The notes beneath the pieces were generated by a model. The model did no database searches and was not told where the DNA came from. It worked only from the letters and a program-made list of their open reading frames with translations. From contig JAEXAY010000025.1 in assembly GCA_023457895.1 (NCBI GenBank), positions 1 to 64,000 of the forward strand: a stretch of 64,000 nt of DNA. The letters are read 5' to 3'. Source of the stretch: Pseudomonadota bacterium. Lineage in GTDB: Bacteria; Pseudomonadota; Alphaproteobacteria; Sphingomonadales; Sphingomonadaceae. The position numbers and the translations under genes are program-made. Below are positions 44,508 through 54,939 of the stretch, in pieces; position 1 is the first letter of the stretch; every line of letters begins with the position of its first letter.

Positions 44508-45065
44508 CTATTTCTTCGCCGCCGCGCCGGTTTCCTCCGGCTTCATCGCGCCGTCGGTCGCGCCGTGATCCATCTTGCCATGATCCATTCCTGCCATTTC
44601 GCCGGTGTCATCCGATGCGGCAGCCGGAGCCGGATTAATTTTCACGTCGGCGACAATCCGGTCCTTGTTGGAAAAGACGAAGGTCATCGGGAAGCTGCCG
44701 CGCTGGATCGCGGCTTCGTTGACACCCCAGATCATCACATGCTTGCCGCCGCGCTTGAATTCGACCAGTCCCTTGGCGGGCACATCAACCGCGTTCAGCT
44801 GCTTCATCGTCACCACGCCATTTTCGTTGACCGATTCATGGATTTCGGCGCGCAGCGTGTCCGAAGCGAGCACAGACAGCAGCTTCACATCCTCGGGCCC
44901 TCCGGTGATGTTCAGATAAATGGCAGACGGATTGCCCTTGACCGCGGGGAGCGTGGTCTGCGCGCCATGGACATTGAGCACGGGCTGTTTGGCGGGCGGC
45001 GTGCATGCCGAAATCGCGGCAGCAGCAAAGGTCGAAACAGCAAGCACGAAGGGGAAGCGGGTCAT
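44508..45065 (-). CDS. PCuAC-family periplasmic copper chaperone lipoprotein
   Basis: A 185-residue lipoprotein (lipobox AISAC, Cys 21). The copper site H(M)x10Mx21HxM of the family is clear: EIHESVNENGVVTMKQL, then GGKHVMIWGV. It carries Cu(I) to assemble the CuA centre of cytochrome oxidase or to detoxify copper. Unusual is the C-terminal tail, rich in Met and His (EMAGMDHGKMDHGATDGAM), which could hold further copper. Upstream of dnaK on the other strand; downstream lies the HExxH gene. Confidence 0.9.
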   Translation of the reverse strand: MTRFPFVLAVSTFAAAAISACTPPAKQPVLNVHGAQTTLPAVKGNPSAIYLNITGGPEDVKLLSVLASDTLRAEIHESVNENGVVTMKQLNAVDVPAKGLVEFKRGGKHVMIWGVNEAAIQRGSFPMTFVFSNKDRIVADVKINPAPAAASDDTGEMAGMDHGKMDHGATDGAMKPEETGAAAKK

Positions 45066-45121
45066 GGACTTGTCCTCTCAACGGGGTCGGCAATTTGTCG
45101 CTTCTCTAGTCGCCTCCTCAT

Positions 45122-45149
45122 CTTGTGCCAAGAAAAAGCGCACCTATAT
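45122..45149 (+). promoter_or_regulatory. RpoH (sigma-32) type heat-shock promoter of dnaK
   Basis: CTTG at 45122-45125, exactly 17 bases, CCTATAT at 45143-45149: a perfect match to the alphaproteobacterial RpoH pattern CTTG-N17-CYTATNT. About 88 bases upstream of the dnaK start. A compact hairpin TCCGGA-CGA-TCCGGA (45177-45191) lies in the predicted leader. Confidence 0.85.
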
Positions 45150-45236
45150 CGCCTGCAACACCTATCAATGGCTGCATCCGGACGATCCGGAGCGGCCGTT
45201 TTCAACCAAGCTCTATTTTTAGGGGTGAGAGAATAT

Positions 45237-47153
<1,917 letters not shown>

Positions 47154-47169
47154 TCCTTCAATGAAATGC

Positions 47170-47208
47170 GCGAGCGCCAATCCTGCGGCAAGCGGGGCTG
47201 GCGCTCGC
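47170..47208 (+). terminator. Stem-loop between dnaK and dnaJ
   Basis: GCGAGCGCCA, a 19-base loop, TGGCGCTCGC: a perfect 10-bp stem followed by CCTTATTT, a poor T run. It could be a partial terminator or an mRNA processing site that makes dnaK more abundant than dnaJ. Confidence 0.55.
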
Positions 47209-47234
47209 CCTTATTTGCATGACCGGGGCGGGGC

Positions 47235-48353
47235 ATGAGTACCGATTTCGATTATTATGAACTGCTCGAAGTTGAGCGAACGGCGGACGACGCCGCGATC
47301 AAATCCTCCTACCGCCGCCTCGCGATGCGCTATCATCCCGACAAAAATCCGGGCGATAGCGAAGCCGAGCATCGCTTCAAGTCGATCAACGAGGCCTATG
47401 ATTGCCTGAAAGACCCGCAAAAGCGCGCGGCCTATGACCGGTTCGGCAAGGCCGCGTTTGAAAATGGCGGGATGGGCGGCGGCTTTGCCGGCGGCTTCTC
47501 CGACCTTGGCGATATTTTCGAAACCATTTTCGGCGCGGCCGGATTCGGCGGCGCGGGCCAGCAGCGCGGCCCCGCACGCGGCGCCGACCTGCGCTACGAT
47601 ATGGAAATCACGCTCGAGGAAGCCTTCCACGGCAAGCAAAGCGATGTCACCATCGACGTCGCCGGGCATTGCGATACCTGCGATGGCACCGGCGCCAAGC
47701 CCGGCACCAGCGCATCGCGCTGCGGCCACTGCCAGGGCAGTGGCAAGGTCCGCGCGCAACAGGGCTTTTTCGTCGTCGAGCGCACCTGCCCGCATTGCGG
47801 CGGCATGGGCGAAACCATCGCCGACCCCTGCCGCGACTGTCATGGCGAGGGCCGTGTCGGCAAGCGCAAGACGCTCAACGTCACCATTCCGGCAGGCGTC
47901 GATGAAGGCAATCGCATCCGCCTCCAGGGCGAGGGCGAAGCCGGCGCGCGCGGGGCGCCTGCGGGCGACCTTTATATTTTCCTCCACGTGAAGCGGCATG
48001 CGATCTTCGAACGCGAAGGCACGACCTTGTTTGCGCGCGCGCCGATCAGCTTTACCACGGCCTCGCTCGGCGGCTCGATCGCGGTGCCGGGCCTCGATGG
48101 CGCGCAGCACGACATCAAGATTCCCGCGGGTATCCAGTCGGGCAAGCAGATCCGCCAGCGCGGCGCCGGAATGCCGGTGCTCAACAGCCGCGGTCATGGC
48201 GACATGGTGGTCCAGATCGACGTCGAAACCCCGACCAAGCTCAGCGCCAAGCAGCGTGAACTGCTCGAAGCCTTTCGCGAAACCGAAACCGGCGAGGAAT
48301 GCCCGCAATCCTCCGGCTTCTTTTCCAAGATCAAGGATATGCTCGCCGGGTAA
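47235..48353 (+). CDS. dnaJ: Co-chaperone DnaJ (Hsp40)
   Basis: A 372-residue class A J-protein with the J domain (YYELLEVERTADDAAIKSSYRR, HPD motif in RYHPDKNPGD near residues 33-36), a Gly/Phe-rich region (about 75-115), four zinc-finger repeats (CDTCDGTGAKPG, CGHCQGSGKV, CPHCGGMGET, CRDCHGEGRV) and the client-binding C-terminal domains. It stimulates DnaK ATPase and delivers clients. Complete. Lies 81 bases after dnaK, separated by a hairpin. Its stop faces the CAP-domain gene on the other strand. Confidence 0.98.
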   Translation: MSTDFDYYELLEVERTADDAAIKSSYRRLAMRYHPDKNPGDSEAEHRFKSINEAYDCLKDPQKRAAYDRFGKAAFENGGMGGGFAGGFSDLGDIFETIFGAAGFGGAGQQRGPARGADLRYDMEITLEEAFHGKQSDVTIDVAGHCDTCDGTGAKPGTSASRCGHCQGSGKVRAQQGFFVVERTCPHCGGMGETIADPCRDCHGEGRVGKRKTLNVTIPAGVDEGNRIRLQGEGEAGARGAPAGDLYIFLHVKRHAIFEREGTTLFARAPISFTTASLGGSIAVPGLDGAQHDIKIPAGIQSGKQIRQRGAGMPVLNSRGHGDMVVQIDVETPTKLSAKQRELLEAFRETETGEECPQSSGFFSKIKDMLAG

Positions 48354-48375
48354 GCCTCCGGCCCAGCGTCCCGGT

Positions 48376-48975
48376 TCAGTCGCGCGAGGCGAGTTTCGTG
48401 CCGTTGCCGCGGCGGCCATGCTCGGCGATTTCGCCTTCCCAGTTGCCCGGCGGATCATAGCGGCAGACGAGATATTCATAGTCGGCATCGGCGCGTAGCC
48501 CGCAACCGACATGGCGCGTATCTTTCCAGATCAGCTGGGTATAATGGCCGACATCCTCATAGTTGCCGGTGCGCGAGACATGCGGGAACACCGCGCCGCG
48601 CGCATAATATTTCTTTTCCTCGACCCAGCCATCGACCATCTCGGCAAGGCTGTAGGCGCCGCGCGTGCCCATCCACAGATTTTCACCCTGCTGTTCGGCG
48701 GCGTCCGATTCCTCGTCATGCTCAAACTCGCCGGTTTCGGCCATTGTCCTTGCCCAGACGGCTGCATCGGATGCCAGCCGGTCGTCCCAGACGAGAAGCG
48801 GCAGACCGAGCCGCTGGCGTTCGGCATTATGATTGTCGAGCATGGCGCGAACGAAGTTGCCGCGATCCATCGGGAAATCGGCTCCGTCGGCCAAGGCGGG
48901 CGCCGTCGCGGCAAGCGCTGCAAACGGCAGCAAAGCGATTGACAGGGCGCGCAGATGCTTCACAGGCTTAACCAT
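48376..48975 (-). CDS. CAP/SCP-domain exported protein
   Basis: A 199-residue exported protein of the CAP (cysteine-rich secretory, antigen 5, PR-1) superfamily with a signal peptide (MVKPVKHLRALSIALLPFAA, cleavage after ALA). Family marks: AMLDNHNAERQRLGLPLLVWDDRLASDA, GENLWMG, GHYTQLIWKDTRHVGCG and CRYDPPGNWEGE. The two Cys near the end likely pair. Bacterial members are poorly understood; some bind lipids or sterols, others act as peptidoglycan-linked proteins. It is divergent from hemW and convergent with dnaJ. Confidence 0.92.
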   Translation of the reverse strand: MVKPVKHLRALSIALLPFAALAATAPALADGADFPMDRGNFVRAMLDNHNAERQRLGLPLLVWDDRLASDAAVWARTMAETGEFEHDEESDAAEQQGENLWMGTRGAYSLAEMVDGWVEEKKYYARGAVFPHVSRTGNYEDVGHYTQLIWKDTRHVGCGLRADADYEYLVCRYDPPGNWEGEIAEHGRRGNGTKLASRD

Positions 48976-49078
48976 GATCCGCCAGTATGAAAATCAGGTG
49001 AACGGACCGGTAAGATGGAAGGTTAATGCGCCGGTTTCCATGAAAGATGGGACGGTCGGCGGGCGGCGCGAAAGTGAT

Positions 49079-50218
49079 ATGTTGGCTCTCTATATCCACT
49101 GGCCTTTCTGCGTTTCCAAATGCCCCTATTGTGACTTCAACAGCCATGTGCGCGAGTCGGTAGACCAGGCGGCTTGGCGCGAGGCGTTGCTCGCCGATCT
49201 CGCCCATGAGGCGGCGCTGATGCAAGGGCGCTCGCTCGGCTCGATTTTCTTCGGTGGCGGCACGCCCTCGCTGATGGAGCCCGCGACCGTCGCGGCGCTG
49301 ATCGCGGCGGCGCAGCGCCACTGGGTGTGCGCGGACGATATCGAGATCACGCTGGAGGCCAACCCGTCGTCGGTTGAGGCGGCGCGCTTTGCGGATATCG
49401 CCGCAGCCGGGATCAACCGCGTGTCGCTCGGGTTGCAGGCGCTCGACGACGAGACACTGCACTTTCTCGGCCGCGCGCATGATGTCGCCGAAGGGCTGAG
49501 TGCGCTCGACATTGCGCAGCGCGAATTTGCCCGCGTCAGCTTTGATCTCATCTATGCGCGGCCCGGGCAATCGCTGGCCGCGTGGGAGACGGAATTGCGC
49601 CGCGCGCTGAATTTTGGCACTGGCCATCTGTCGCTCTATCAGCTGACCATCGAGCCCGGCACGCGCTTTGCGGCGCTGGCGGCGAAGGGCGCTCTTGCGC
49701 TGCCCGACGGCGATGCCGCCGCCGATCTGTTCGAGGCGACCCGCGCGCTGACTGCCGAGGCCGGGCTCCCGGCCTATGAAATTTCCAACCATGCGCGGGC
49801 GGGCGAGGAGAGCCGCCACAATCTCACCTATTGGCGCTATGGCGATTATGCCGGTGTCGGGCCCGGCGCGCACGGGCGGCGGCTGGCGCATGCCACCGAA
49901 CGGCACCGGAAGCCCGAAAATTATCTCTCGGCGCTGACCCGCAACGGCCACGGCATCAAGGCGGAAACCGCGCTCGATCCCGCCACGCGCGCGACCGAGG
50001 CGCTGCTGATGGGCTTGCGGCTGCGCGAGGGTGTGGACCTCGCTCGCATCGCCGCGCTGACCGGTATGGCCAAAGCCGCGCTGGTCGACGAGGCCGCCGT
50101 CACCCGCCTCGGCGCGCAGGGGCTGCTGCGGCGGGATGGCGACCGGCTGATGGTCGATGAACGCGGAATGCTGCTGCTCGACGCGATCTTGCCGCAGGTT
50201 GTTGCGGTGGACACTTAG
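49079..50218 (+). CDS. hemW: HemW heme chaperone (radical SAM, HemN-like)
   Basis: A 379-residue radical-SAM protein. It begins LALYIHWPFCVSKCPYCDFN, giving the CxxxCxxC iron-sulfur motif; later IFFGGGTPSLM, EITLEANP, RVSLGLQALDD and SFDLIYARPGQS are family marks. The Cys after the CxxxCxxC that defines coproporphyrinogen oxidase HemN is absent, so this is HemW, which binds and passes heme, rather than HemN. Start is uncertain: ATG 49079 gives MLALYIHWP as in relatives; ATG at 49040 is in frame. Full length at the C-terminus. Confidence 0.92.
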   Translation: MLALYIHWPFCVSKCPYCDFNSHVRESVDQAAWREALLADLAHEAALMQGRSLGSIFFGGGTPSLMEPATVAALIAAAQRHWVCADDIEITLEANPSSVEAARFADIAAAGINRVSLGLQALDDETLHFLGRAHDVAEGLSALDIAQREFARVSFDLIYARPGQSLAAWETELRRALNFGTGHLSLYQLTIEPGTRFAALAAKGALALPDGDAAADLFEATRALTAEAGLPAYEISNHARAGEESRHNLTYWRYGDYAGVGPGAHGRRLAHATERHRKPENYLSALTRNGHGIKAETALDPATRATEALLMGLRLREGVDLARIAALTGMAKAALVDEAAVTRLGAQGLLRRDGDRLMVDERGMLLLDAILPQVVAVDT

Positions 50219-50243
50219 ACTCTGAGTCAACCTCGAACAAAAG

Positions 50244-50330
50244 TCCGTAGTCCTGAGCTTGTCGAAGGACGCCTTTCTGCCACAGCGCGAGACTGAGAGA
50301 CGCCCTTCGACAGGCTCAGGGCTGCGGGTA
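50244..50330. repeat. Palindromic intergenic repeat, family B, copy 3
   Basis: GTCCGTAGTCCTGAGCTTG then TCGAAGGACG at the left and CGCCCTTCGACAGGCTCAGG then GCTGCGGG at the right, inverted. It lies between hemW and xerC. Confidence 0.87.
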
Positions 50331-50357
50331 AATATGAGCGCATGTTTTCACTCAACC

Positions 50358-50386
50358 GGCCCTTCGACAAGTTCAGGGCTACTGGC
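50358..50386. repeat. Half copy of family B repeat
   Basis: CCGGCCCTTCGACAAGTTCA then GGGCTACTGG repeats the right arm of the element at 50244-50330, without a left arm. Possibly a decayed or nested copy. Confidence 0.7.
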
Positions 50387-50437
50387 TATAATAAGAGCCG
50401 AGCTGTACCAAGCTCTCGACCTGTCAGGAAAACGGCC

Positions 50438-51337
50438 ATGCTCGCCTCCCAACTCATCGCCGACTGGCAGCGCAGTCTCGCGATCGAACAACGTCGCTCG
50501 GTGCATACGGTGCGCGCCTATATCACCACGGCAGAGCGCTTGTGCGCCTTTCTTGAGGAACATGAAGGGCGCGGCGTCGACAAGGCGCTGCTCACGGCGC
50601 TCAGCCCCGCAACCTTGCGCTCCTATCTCGCCCACCGGCGCGGCGATGGCCTGTCCAACGCTTCGGCGGCGCGCGAACTGTCGGCGGTACGCGCGTTCTT
50701 GCGCTTCGTCGGCGGCAAGGAGGCGACGGTGCCGCTGGTCAAGGGACCCCGCGTCAAGAAGGGCGTTCCGCGCCCGGTTTCGCCCGACGACGTGCTGGCG
50801 CTTGCCGAAGATGTCGCCGAACAGCGCGGCGACCGCTGGGAAGGCGCGCGCGACTGGGCGGTGCTATTGCTGCTCTATGGCGCGGGCCTGCGCATCGGCG
50901 AGGCGATGGCGCTGACCGGTGACGTGTTGCCGCTGCGCGAAACAATGCGCGTGACCGGCAAGCGCAACAAGACGCGGGTGGTGCCGGTGATCTCTGAAGT
51001 GCGCGAGGCGATCGAAGCCTATCAGGCGCTATGTCCGCATGACCTGGGCAAGGACGAGCCGCTGTTTCGCGGCATCCGCGGCGGGCCGCTTTCGCCCGCG
51101 CTGGTGCGCCGCGCGGTTCAGCGCGCGCGCGGACGGCTGGGCCTTGGCGAGCGTACCACGCCACATGCGCTCCGGCACAGTTTTGCCTCGCACCTGCTTG
51201 CGGGCGGCGCGGACCTACGTAGCTTGCAGGAATTGCTCGGCCATGCCAGCCTTGCCTCAACGCAGATTTACACCGCGGTTGACGCGGCGCATCTGCTCGA
51301 CGTCTACCGCAACGCCCACCCTAGGGCGGAGGAGTGA
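50438..51337 (+). CDS. xerC: Tyrosine recombinase XerC
   Basis: A 299-residue tyrosine recombinase. The N-terminal SAM-like domain (LASQLIADWQRSLAIEQRRSVHTVRAYI) is followed by the catalytic domain: YGAGLRIGEAMAL (Arg), TGKRNKTRVVPV (Lys), HALRHSFASHLL (His-Arg), ELLGHASLASTQIYTAVD (His and Tyr). All catalytic residues are present. It resolves chromosome dimers at dif with its partner XerD. ATG at 50438 with AGGA upstream. No attachment site or mobile element accompanies it, so a housekeeping role is likely. Adjacent repeats should not be taken for att sites. Confidence 0.9.
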   Translation: MLASQLIADWQRSLAIEQRRSVHTVRAYITTAERLCAFLEEHEGRGVDKALLTALSPATLRSYLAHRRGDGLSNASAARELSAVRAFLRFVGGKEATVPLVKGPRVKKGVPRPVSPDDVLALAEDVAEQRGDRWEGARDWAVLLLLYGAGLRIGEAMALTGDVLPLRETMRVTGKRNKTRVVPVISEVREAIEAYQALCPHDLGKDEPLFRGIRGGPLSPALVRRAVQRARGRLGLGERTTPHALRHSFASHLLAGGADLRSLQELLGHASLASTQIYTAVDAAHLLDVYRNAHPRAEE

Positions 51338-51357
51338 GAACAGACGTTGATCAGCGC

Positions 51358-51849
51358 CTAGATCCAGCGCCGCACGCGCTTCATGTAATCGGTATATTGG
51401 CTGCCGAAGCGCGCGAGCAGATAGGCTTCCTCGCGGGCGATAACCCTTGTCTGGATCAGCCAGATCAGTGCGGGGAGCAGGAGCAGCGCGGTCGGACTGC
51501 CGATGAGGATCGCAAGCCCCGCATAGAGCAACGTCATGCCGAGATACATCGGGTTGCGCGTATGGCGGTACCAGCCGGAGCGGATCAGCCTTTTGCTCCT
51601 AGTCCAGGGCTCGGGGTTTTCCTTTGCCTTGCGGAAACTCATCAGCGCGGGCGCGACCAGCGCGAGGCCGGCGGCCACAAGCAACAGGCCGGTTAGCCCG
51701 CGCAAAGTCCCCGTGATCGGCAAGGCCCAGTCCGTGATCCAGCGGTCGATCGCGAAACCCGCCAGCAGGAAGCCGAGATAGGCCAGCGGCGGCGGAAAGC
51801 GCACGTCAGGCCGATCGAGACGGGCGGGTTGCTCCTGGTCTTCGCTCAT
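51358..51849 (-). CDS. ICMT-like (isoprenylcysteine methyltransferase family) membrane protein
   Basis: A 163-residue membrane protein with 4-5 helices and the conserved C-terminal pattern: SGWYRHTRNPMYLGMTLLYAG and then EEAYLLARFGSQYTDYMKRVRRW, as in the isoprenylcysteine carboxyl methyltransferase family. Bacteria lack prenylated substrates, so the true substrate is unknown; fatty-acid or phospholipid methylation has been suggested for relatives. Its start codon overlaps the stop of the histidine kinase (TGATG), so translation is coupled. Confidence 0.82.
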   Translation of the reverse strand: MSEDQEQPARLDRPDVRFPPPLAYLGFLLAGFAIDRWITDWALPITGTLRGLTGLLLVAAGLALVAPALMSFRKAKENPEPWTRSKRLIRSGWYRHTRNPMYLGMTLLYAGLAILIGSPTALLLLPALIWLIQTRVIAREEAYLLARFGSQYTDYMKRVRRWI

Positions 51850-53090
51850 CACTGCGCCTCCGTTTCCAGCGGCAAGACAAGCGTAAAACAGGTTTCTTGC
51901 TCATCCGACCGTGCGCTTAACGTGCCGCCATGCGCCCGCGCGATTTCGGAGGCAATATAAAGGCCGAGACCCAGCCCCTCGCGGGCGCTGCCGTCTCCGC
52001 CGGGGCGGTAGAAGGGCTCGAACAGGTGCGGCAGCGCATCGGGCGGAATCGGCACGCCGCCATTGGCGATCTCGACCGTCAGCGCCATGCCGTCTGATTG
52101 GCTGACAATCCGGATCGGCTGCGCCGGATCGCCATGCGCGATCGCATTGCCGAGCAGGTTGGAAAAAAGCTGCGCCATGCGGTTATGATCGATGCTGAGG
52201 CTGGGGCATCGCTCCAGGCTGACGCTGATGGCGCGCGTGGGATGCGCTGCCCTCATCTCTTCGACGACATGGCCAATCGTCTCCTCGAGCGCGGTATCGG
52301 CATCGCGTTCCAGCGCGATCCCGCCGCCGAGCCGGAAGCGGGCGAAATCTAGAATGCCGCTGATCATCGCGTCCATCCGGTTGACGCTGCCCTCCAGCAG
52401 TTCGAGGATCCTGCCGCCGCGTTCGTCGAGCGCCTGCTCGCCCAGCATGCGAATGCCCGACTGAAAGGCGGCGACCGGATTGCGCAGGTCATGCCCCAGC
52501 ACCGCAATGAACTGTTCGCGCAGCCGCGCCTCCTCGCGTTCCTCGTCGAGCGCATCGCGCGCGGTCTGAAGCTGCCGGTTGGACCACAGATGATCGGCGA
52601 TCAGGTCGGCGAACAGGCGGAACATGCTGATGATATAGCTGTTGTTGATCGCGGCCGGCCGCGTGTCGACCGCGCACAAGGTTCCGAAAAAGCTGCCGTT
52701 CTTGAGGATGATCGGGAGCGCGATATAGCTTTCGAGGCCGTGGAGCGCGAGCGCGGGATGATTACGATAGACCGGGTCCTCTGCGACATGACCGATCACG
52801 ACCGGTGCGCGGCTTTGGAGGATTTCCCGGGCCAGCGTCGTCGCCACATCGAGCTCGCTGCCCGGCTGCAATCCGAACGCGATGTCGTCCTGCACCTCGC
52901 ATGCGATCCAGCGCCCGGGCGTCACGCGCACGACCGCGGCAAAGCCCATGCCGTCGATCTTGCAGATCACGTCGAGAATCGTGGGCACGGCTTCGATCCG
53001 CGCGATCGCGGCGATATCGCTGCGGAAATCATGAGCGTCGAGATCGGGCGAAGCGATGGCGGTCAAGGGAAAGGTATCTCCTGAAGGCAA
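51849..53090 (-). CDS. GAF-domain sensor histidine kinase
   Basis: A 413-residue cytoplasmic sensor kinase with no membrane segments. Residues about 25-165 are a GAF-like domain (APVVIGHVAEDPVYRNHPAL, YIALPIILKNGSFFGTLCAVD). The dimerisation/phosphoacceptor helix is FIAVLGHDLRNPVAAFQ, His about residue 200. The ATPase domain has the N box (LFSNLLGNAIAHGD), the G1-like IANGG region and GLGLGLYIASEIARAHGG. The start is TTG 53090, and a second TTG at 53066 is possible. No response regulator is adjacent; the ICMT-like gene is coupled downstream. The GAF ligand is unknown; no bilin Cys is apparent. Confidence 0.88.
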   Translation of the reverse strand: MPSGDTFPLTAIASPDLDAHDFRSDIAAIARIEAVPTILDVICKIDGMGFAAVVRVTPGRWIACEVQDDIAFGLQPGSELDVATTLAREILQSRAPVVIGHVAEDPVYRNHPALALHGLESYIALPIILKNGSFFGTLCAVDTRPAAINNSYIISMFRLFADLIADHLWSNRQLQTARDALDEEREEARLREQFIAVLGHDLRNPVAAFQSGIRMLGEQALDERGGRILELLEGSVNRMDAMISGILDFARFRLGGGIALERDADTALEETIGHVVEEMRAAHPTRAISVSLERCPSLSIDHNRMAQLFSNLLGNAIAHGDPAQPIRIVSQSDGMALTVEIANGGVPIPPDALPHLFEPFYRPGGDGSAREGLGLGLYIASEIARAHGGTLSARSDEQETCFTLVLPLETEAQ

Positions 53091-53191
53091 GTCATCGCTC
53101 TCATCTATAACGGCTCGTCCAGCCCGCGTTCCGCAAATTGTAAACTGACCGGTCTTTTATCCTTAACAGAGTTAGGCTAGGCGTCGCCCCA

Positions 53192-53797
53192 ATGCACACA
53201 CCTCCGTCCTCGCCCGCCGCGCAGCGTAACCGCCAGCCAATTGCCGCCATTCTCGATGAGGAATTGCCCGCGACCGGCAAGATACTTGAAATAGCGAGCG
53301 GAACGGGTGAGCATGCGCTTTATTTCGCTGAAAAATTCCCGCAAATCCTGTGGCAGCCGAGCGATGCGAGCGAGGCTGCGATCGAGGCTATCGCGAGCTG
53401 GAGCAAGAGCGCGGACCTTCCCAACCTGCTCCCGCCGTTGCAGCTAGATGCGTCCGATCCGCAACGCTGGCCGGCAGTCGGGGCACTGACCGCGATATTG
53501 TGCATCAACATGGTTCATATCAGCCCCTGGTCTGTCACCACGGGGCTGTTCACCGGCGCGCAGGCGCGTTTGCAGGCGGACGATCCGCTGATTCTCTATG
53601 GACCCTATCTGCGCAGCGAAGTGGAGACGGCCGCCTCAAACGTTGCCTTCGATGCCGATCTCAAGCGCCGCAATCCGGCATGGGGATTGCGGGCGCTTGA
53701 GGATGTCGACAAGTTGGCCGCAAATCATCAATTTCAGCGCACACGGCTTGCCGAAATGCCGGCCAACAATATCATGCTCGTCTATCGACGGGCCTGA
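53192..53797 (+). CDS. DUF938 family SAM-dependent methyltransferase-like protein
   Basis: A 201-residue protein. It opens SPAAQRNRQPIAAILDEELP, typical of DUF938, then the SAM-binding loop ILEIASGTGEHALYFAEKFP, the acidic DA pair (PSDASEAAIEAI) and MVHISPWSVTTGLFTGAQARL. A class I methyltransferase fold is clear but the substrate is not. Relatives in animals are methyltransferase-like proteins of unknown role. Alone on its strand, convergent with entericidin. Confidence 0.88.
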   Translation: MHTPPSSPAAQRNRQPIAAILDEELPATGKILEIASGTGEHALYFAEKFPQILWQPSDASEAAIEAIASWSKSADLPNLLPPLQLDASDPQRWPAVGALTAILCINMVHISPWSVTTGLFTGAQARLQADDPLILYGPYLRSEVETAASNVAFDADLKRRNPAWGLRALEDVDKLAANHQFQRTRLAEMPANNIMLVYRRA

Positions 53798-53814
53798 TCT
53801 GATCGACTTATTTC

Positions 53815-53943
53815 TTAGTCAATTGCATCCTGTCCGGCCTGACCGACCGACTGGATATCCTTGCCCACGCCCTTGACGGTGGCGCAGCCCGAAACCGACA
53901 AGGCGATCGCGGCGAGCATGGTGACAAATGCGGAAAATTTCAT
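53815..53943 (-). CDS. Entericidin A/B-like small lipoprotein
   Basis: A 42-residue lipoprotein: MKFSAFVTMLAAIALSVSGCATVKGVGKDIQSVGQAGQDAID. The lipobox is SVSGC (Cys 20) and the short amphipathic rest with VKGVGKDIQSVG matches entericidins, which are small stress-linked antidote/toxin-type lipoproteins. AAAGGAAAC precedes the ATG. Below typical gene-finder length. No partner gene is visible. Transcribed after the EamA gene. Confidence 0.85.
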   Translation of the reverse strand: MKFSAFVTMLAAIALSVSGCATVKGVGKDIQSVGQAGQDAID

Positions 53944-53995
53944 GACCCGTTTCCTTTTTGCGACGGAGCGCCCATTCCGGGGCGATCTGCCTCTA

Positions 53996-54892
53996 TCAAC
54001 GATGAATTTCGGCGGATGTTCCGCCCCGCGCATCGATCCCGCGGCGATGTTCGCGCCACAGGATGTAGAGACCGCTCGCCATGATAACCGGAGCGCCGAG
54101 CCAGGTCGCGGCCACCGGCCACTGGGCAAACAGCAACAGGCCGATGAGGCTCGACCAGAGCAGGCCGGTATAGTCCATCGGCACCACCAGCGCGACCGGC
54201 GCGAGCCGTAGTGCGGCGGTGAGTGAAATCTGGGCGAGGCCGCCGGCTAGTCCCATCAGAGCGATCAGGCCCCAATGCTGCGGCATATGCCACTCACCCA
54301 TGACCAGGAGCGCCGGTATCAGCGGCACGAGCGAGGTCAGAGCGAACCAGAAAACGATGGTTGCAGCGCTTTCGGTGGAGCCGAGGCGGCGGATGACGAT
54401 GGTGACGCTCGCGGTAAGAAAGGCCGCGACAATCGCCACCAATCCGCCGAATGCGTTGATATGGGCGCCACCCGGCTGCAACACGATGAGTACGCCGATA
54501 AAGCCCGCAGCCACTGCCCCCCAGCGATGCATCCCGGTCGGTTCCTTGAGCAGCAGCGCCGCGAGCGCGGTCGCAAAGATCGGTACGGCAAAACCGATGG
54601 TGGCGGCTTCGGCCATGGGAAGCAGCGTGTAGCTCCAGAAATTGAAACCCATTGCGGTGATGCCCACCACCATGCGGATGAAATGCGCGCGGGGGCGCTG
54701 GGTGCGGATCGCGGCCAGGTTCGGCCCTTTTCCCACAAGCGCGCTGCCGCCGATCCAAACCAGCACCACGAGGAACAGGATCGACTGGCGGTAGAACAGG
54801 CTTTCGATCACGCCTACGCCGCGCTCTGACAGAAGTTTCACGCAGGCGAACATGACGCTGAGCAGCGCGACCGCGAGCAGGCGCAGCGCCAT
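53996..54892 (-). CDS. EamA/DMT superfamily transporter
   Basis: A 298-residue inner-membrane transporter with ten helices in two EamA repeats (LLSVMFACVKLLSERGVGVIESLFYRQ; then GAVAAGFIGVLIVLQPGG; second repeat ending LLWSSLIGLLLFAQWPV and APVIMASGLYILWREHR). It moves small metabolites such as amino acids or drugs by exchange; substrate unknown. It lies between the methyltransferase-like lipoprotein gene and entericidin, same direction, with 47 bases between it and the methyltransferase. Confidence 0.9.
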   Translation of the reverse strand: MALRLLAVALLSVMFACVKLLSERGVGVIESLFYRQSILFLVVLVWIGGSALVGKGPNLAAIRTQRPRAHFIRMVVGITAMGFNFWSYTLLPMAEAATIGFAVPIFATALAALLLKEPTGMHRWGAVAAGFIGVLIVLQPGGAHINAFGGLVAIVAAFLTASVTIVIRRLGSTESAATIVFWFALTSLVPLIPALLVMGEWHMPQHWGLIALMGLAGGLAQISLTAALRLAPVALVVPMDYTGLLWSSLIGLLLFAQWPVAATWLGAPVIMASGLYILWREHRRGIDARGGTSAEIHR

Positions 54893-54939
54893 GCCCGCCA
54901 GCGGGCGCGAGGGCGCATCGGCGGGAATGGCAGGCGGCC

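Noticed and set aside
45066..45222. Frame ending KKKRTYIACNTYQWLHPD upstream of dnaK
   Set aside because: It reads like a conserved protein tail but has no usable start, and the DNA is accounted for by the exact RpoH promoter of dnaK.
50244..50437. Palindromic repeats beside xerC as attachment sites
   Set aside because: The same element occurs next to metH, where no recombinase exists, and XerC here has the normal chromosomal type.
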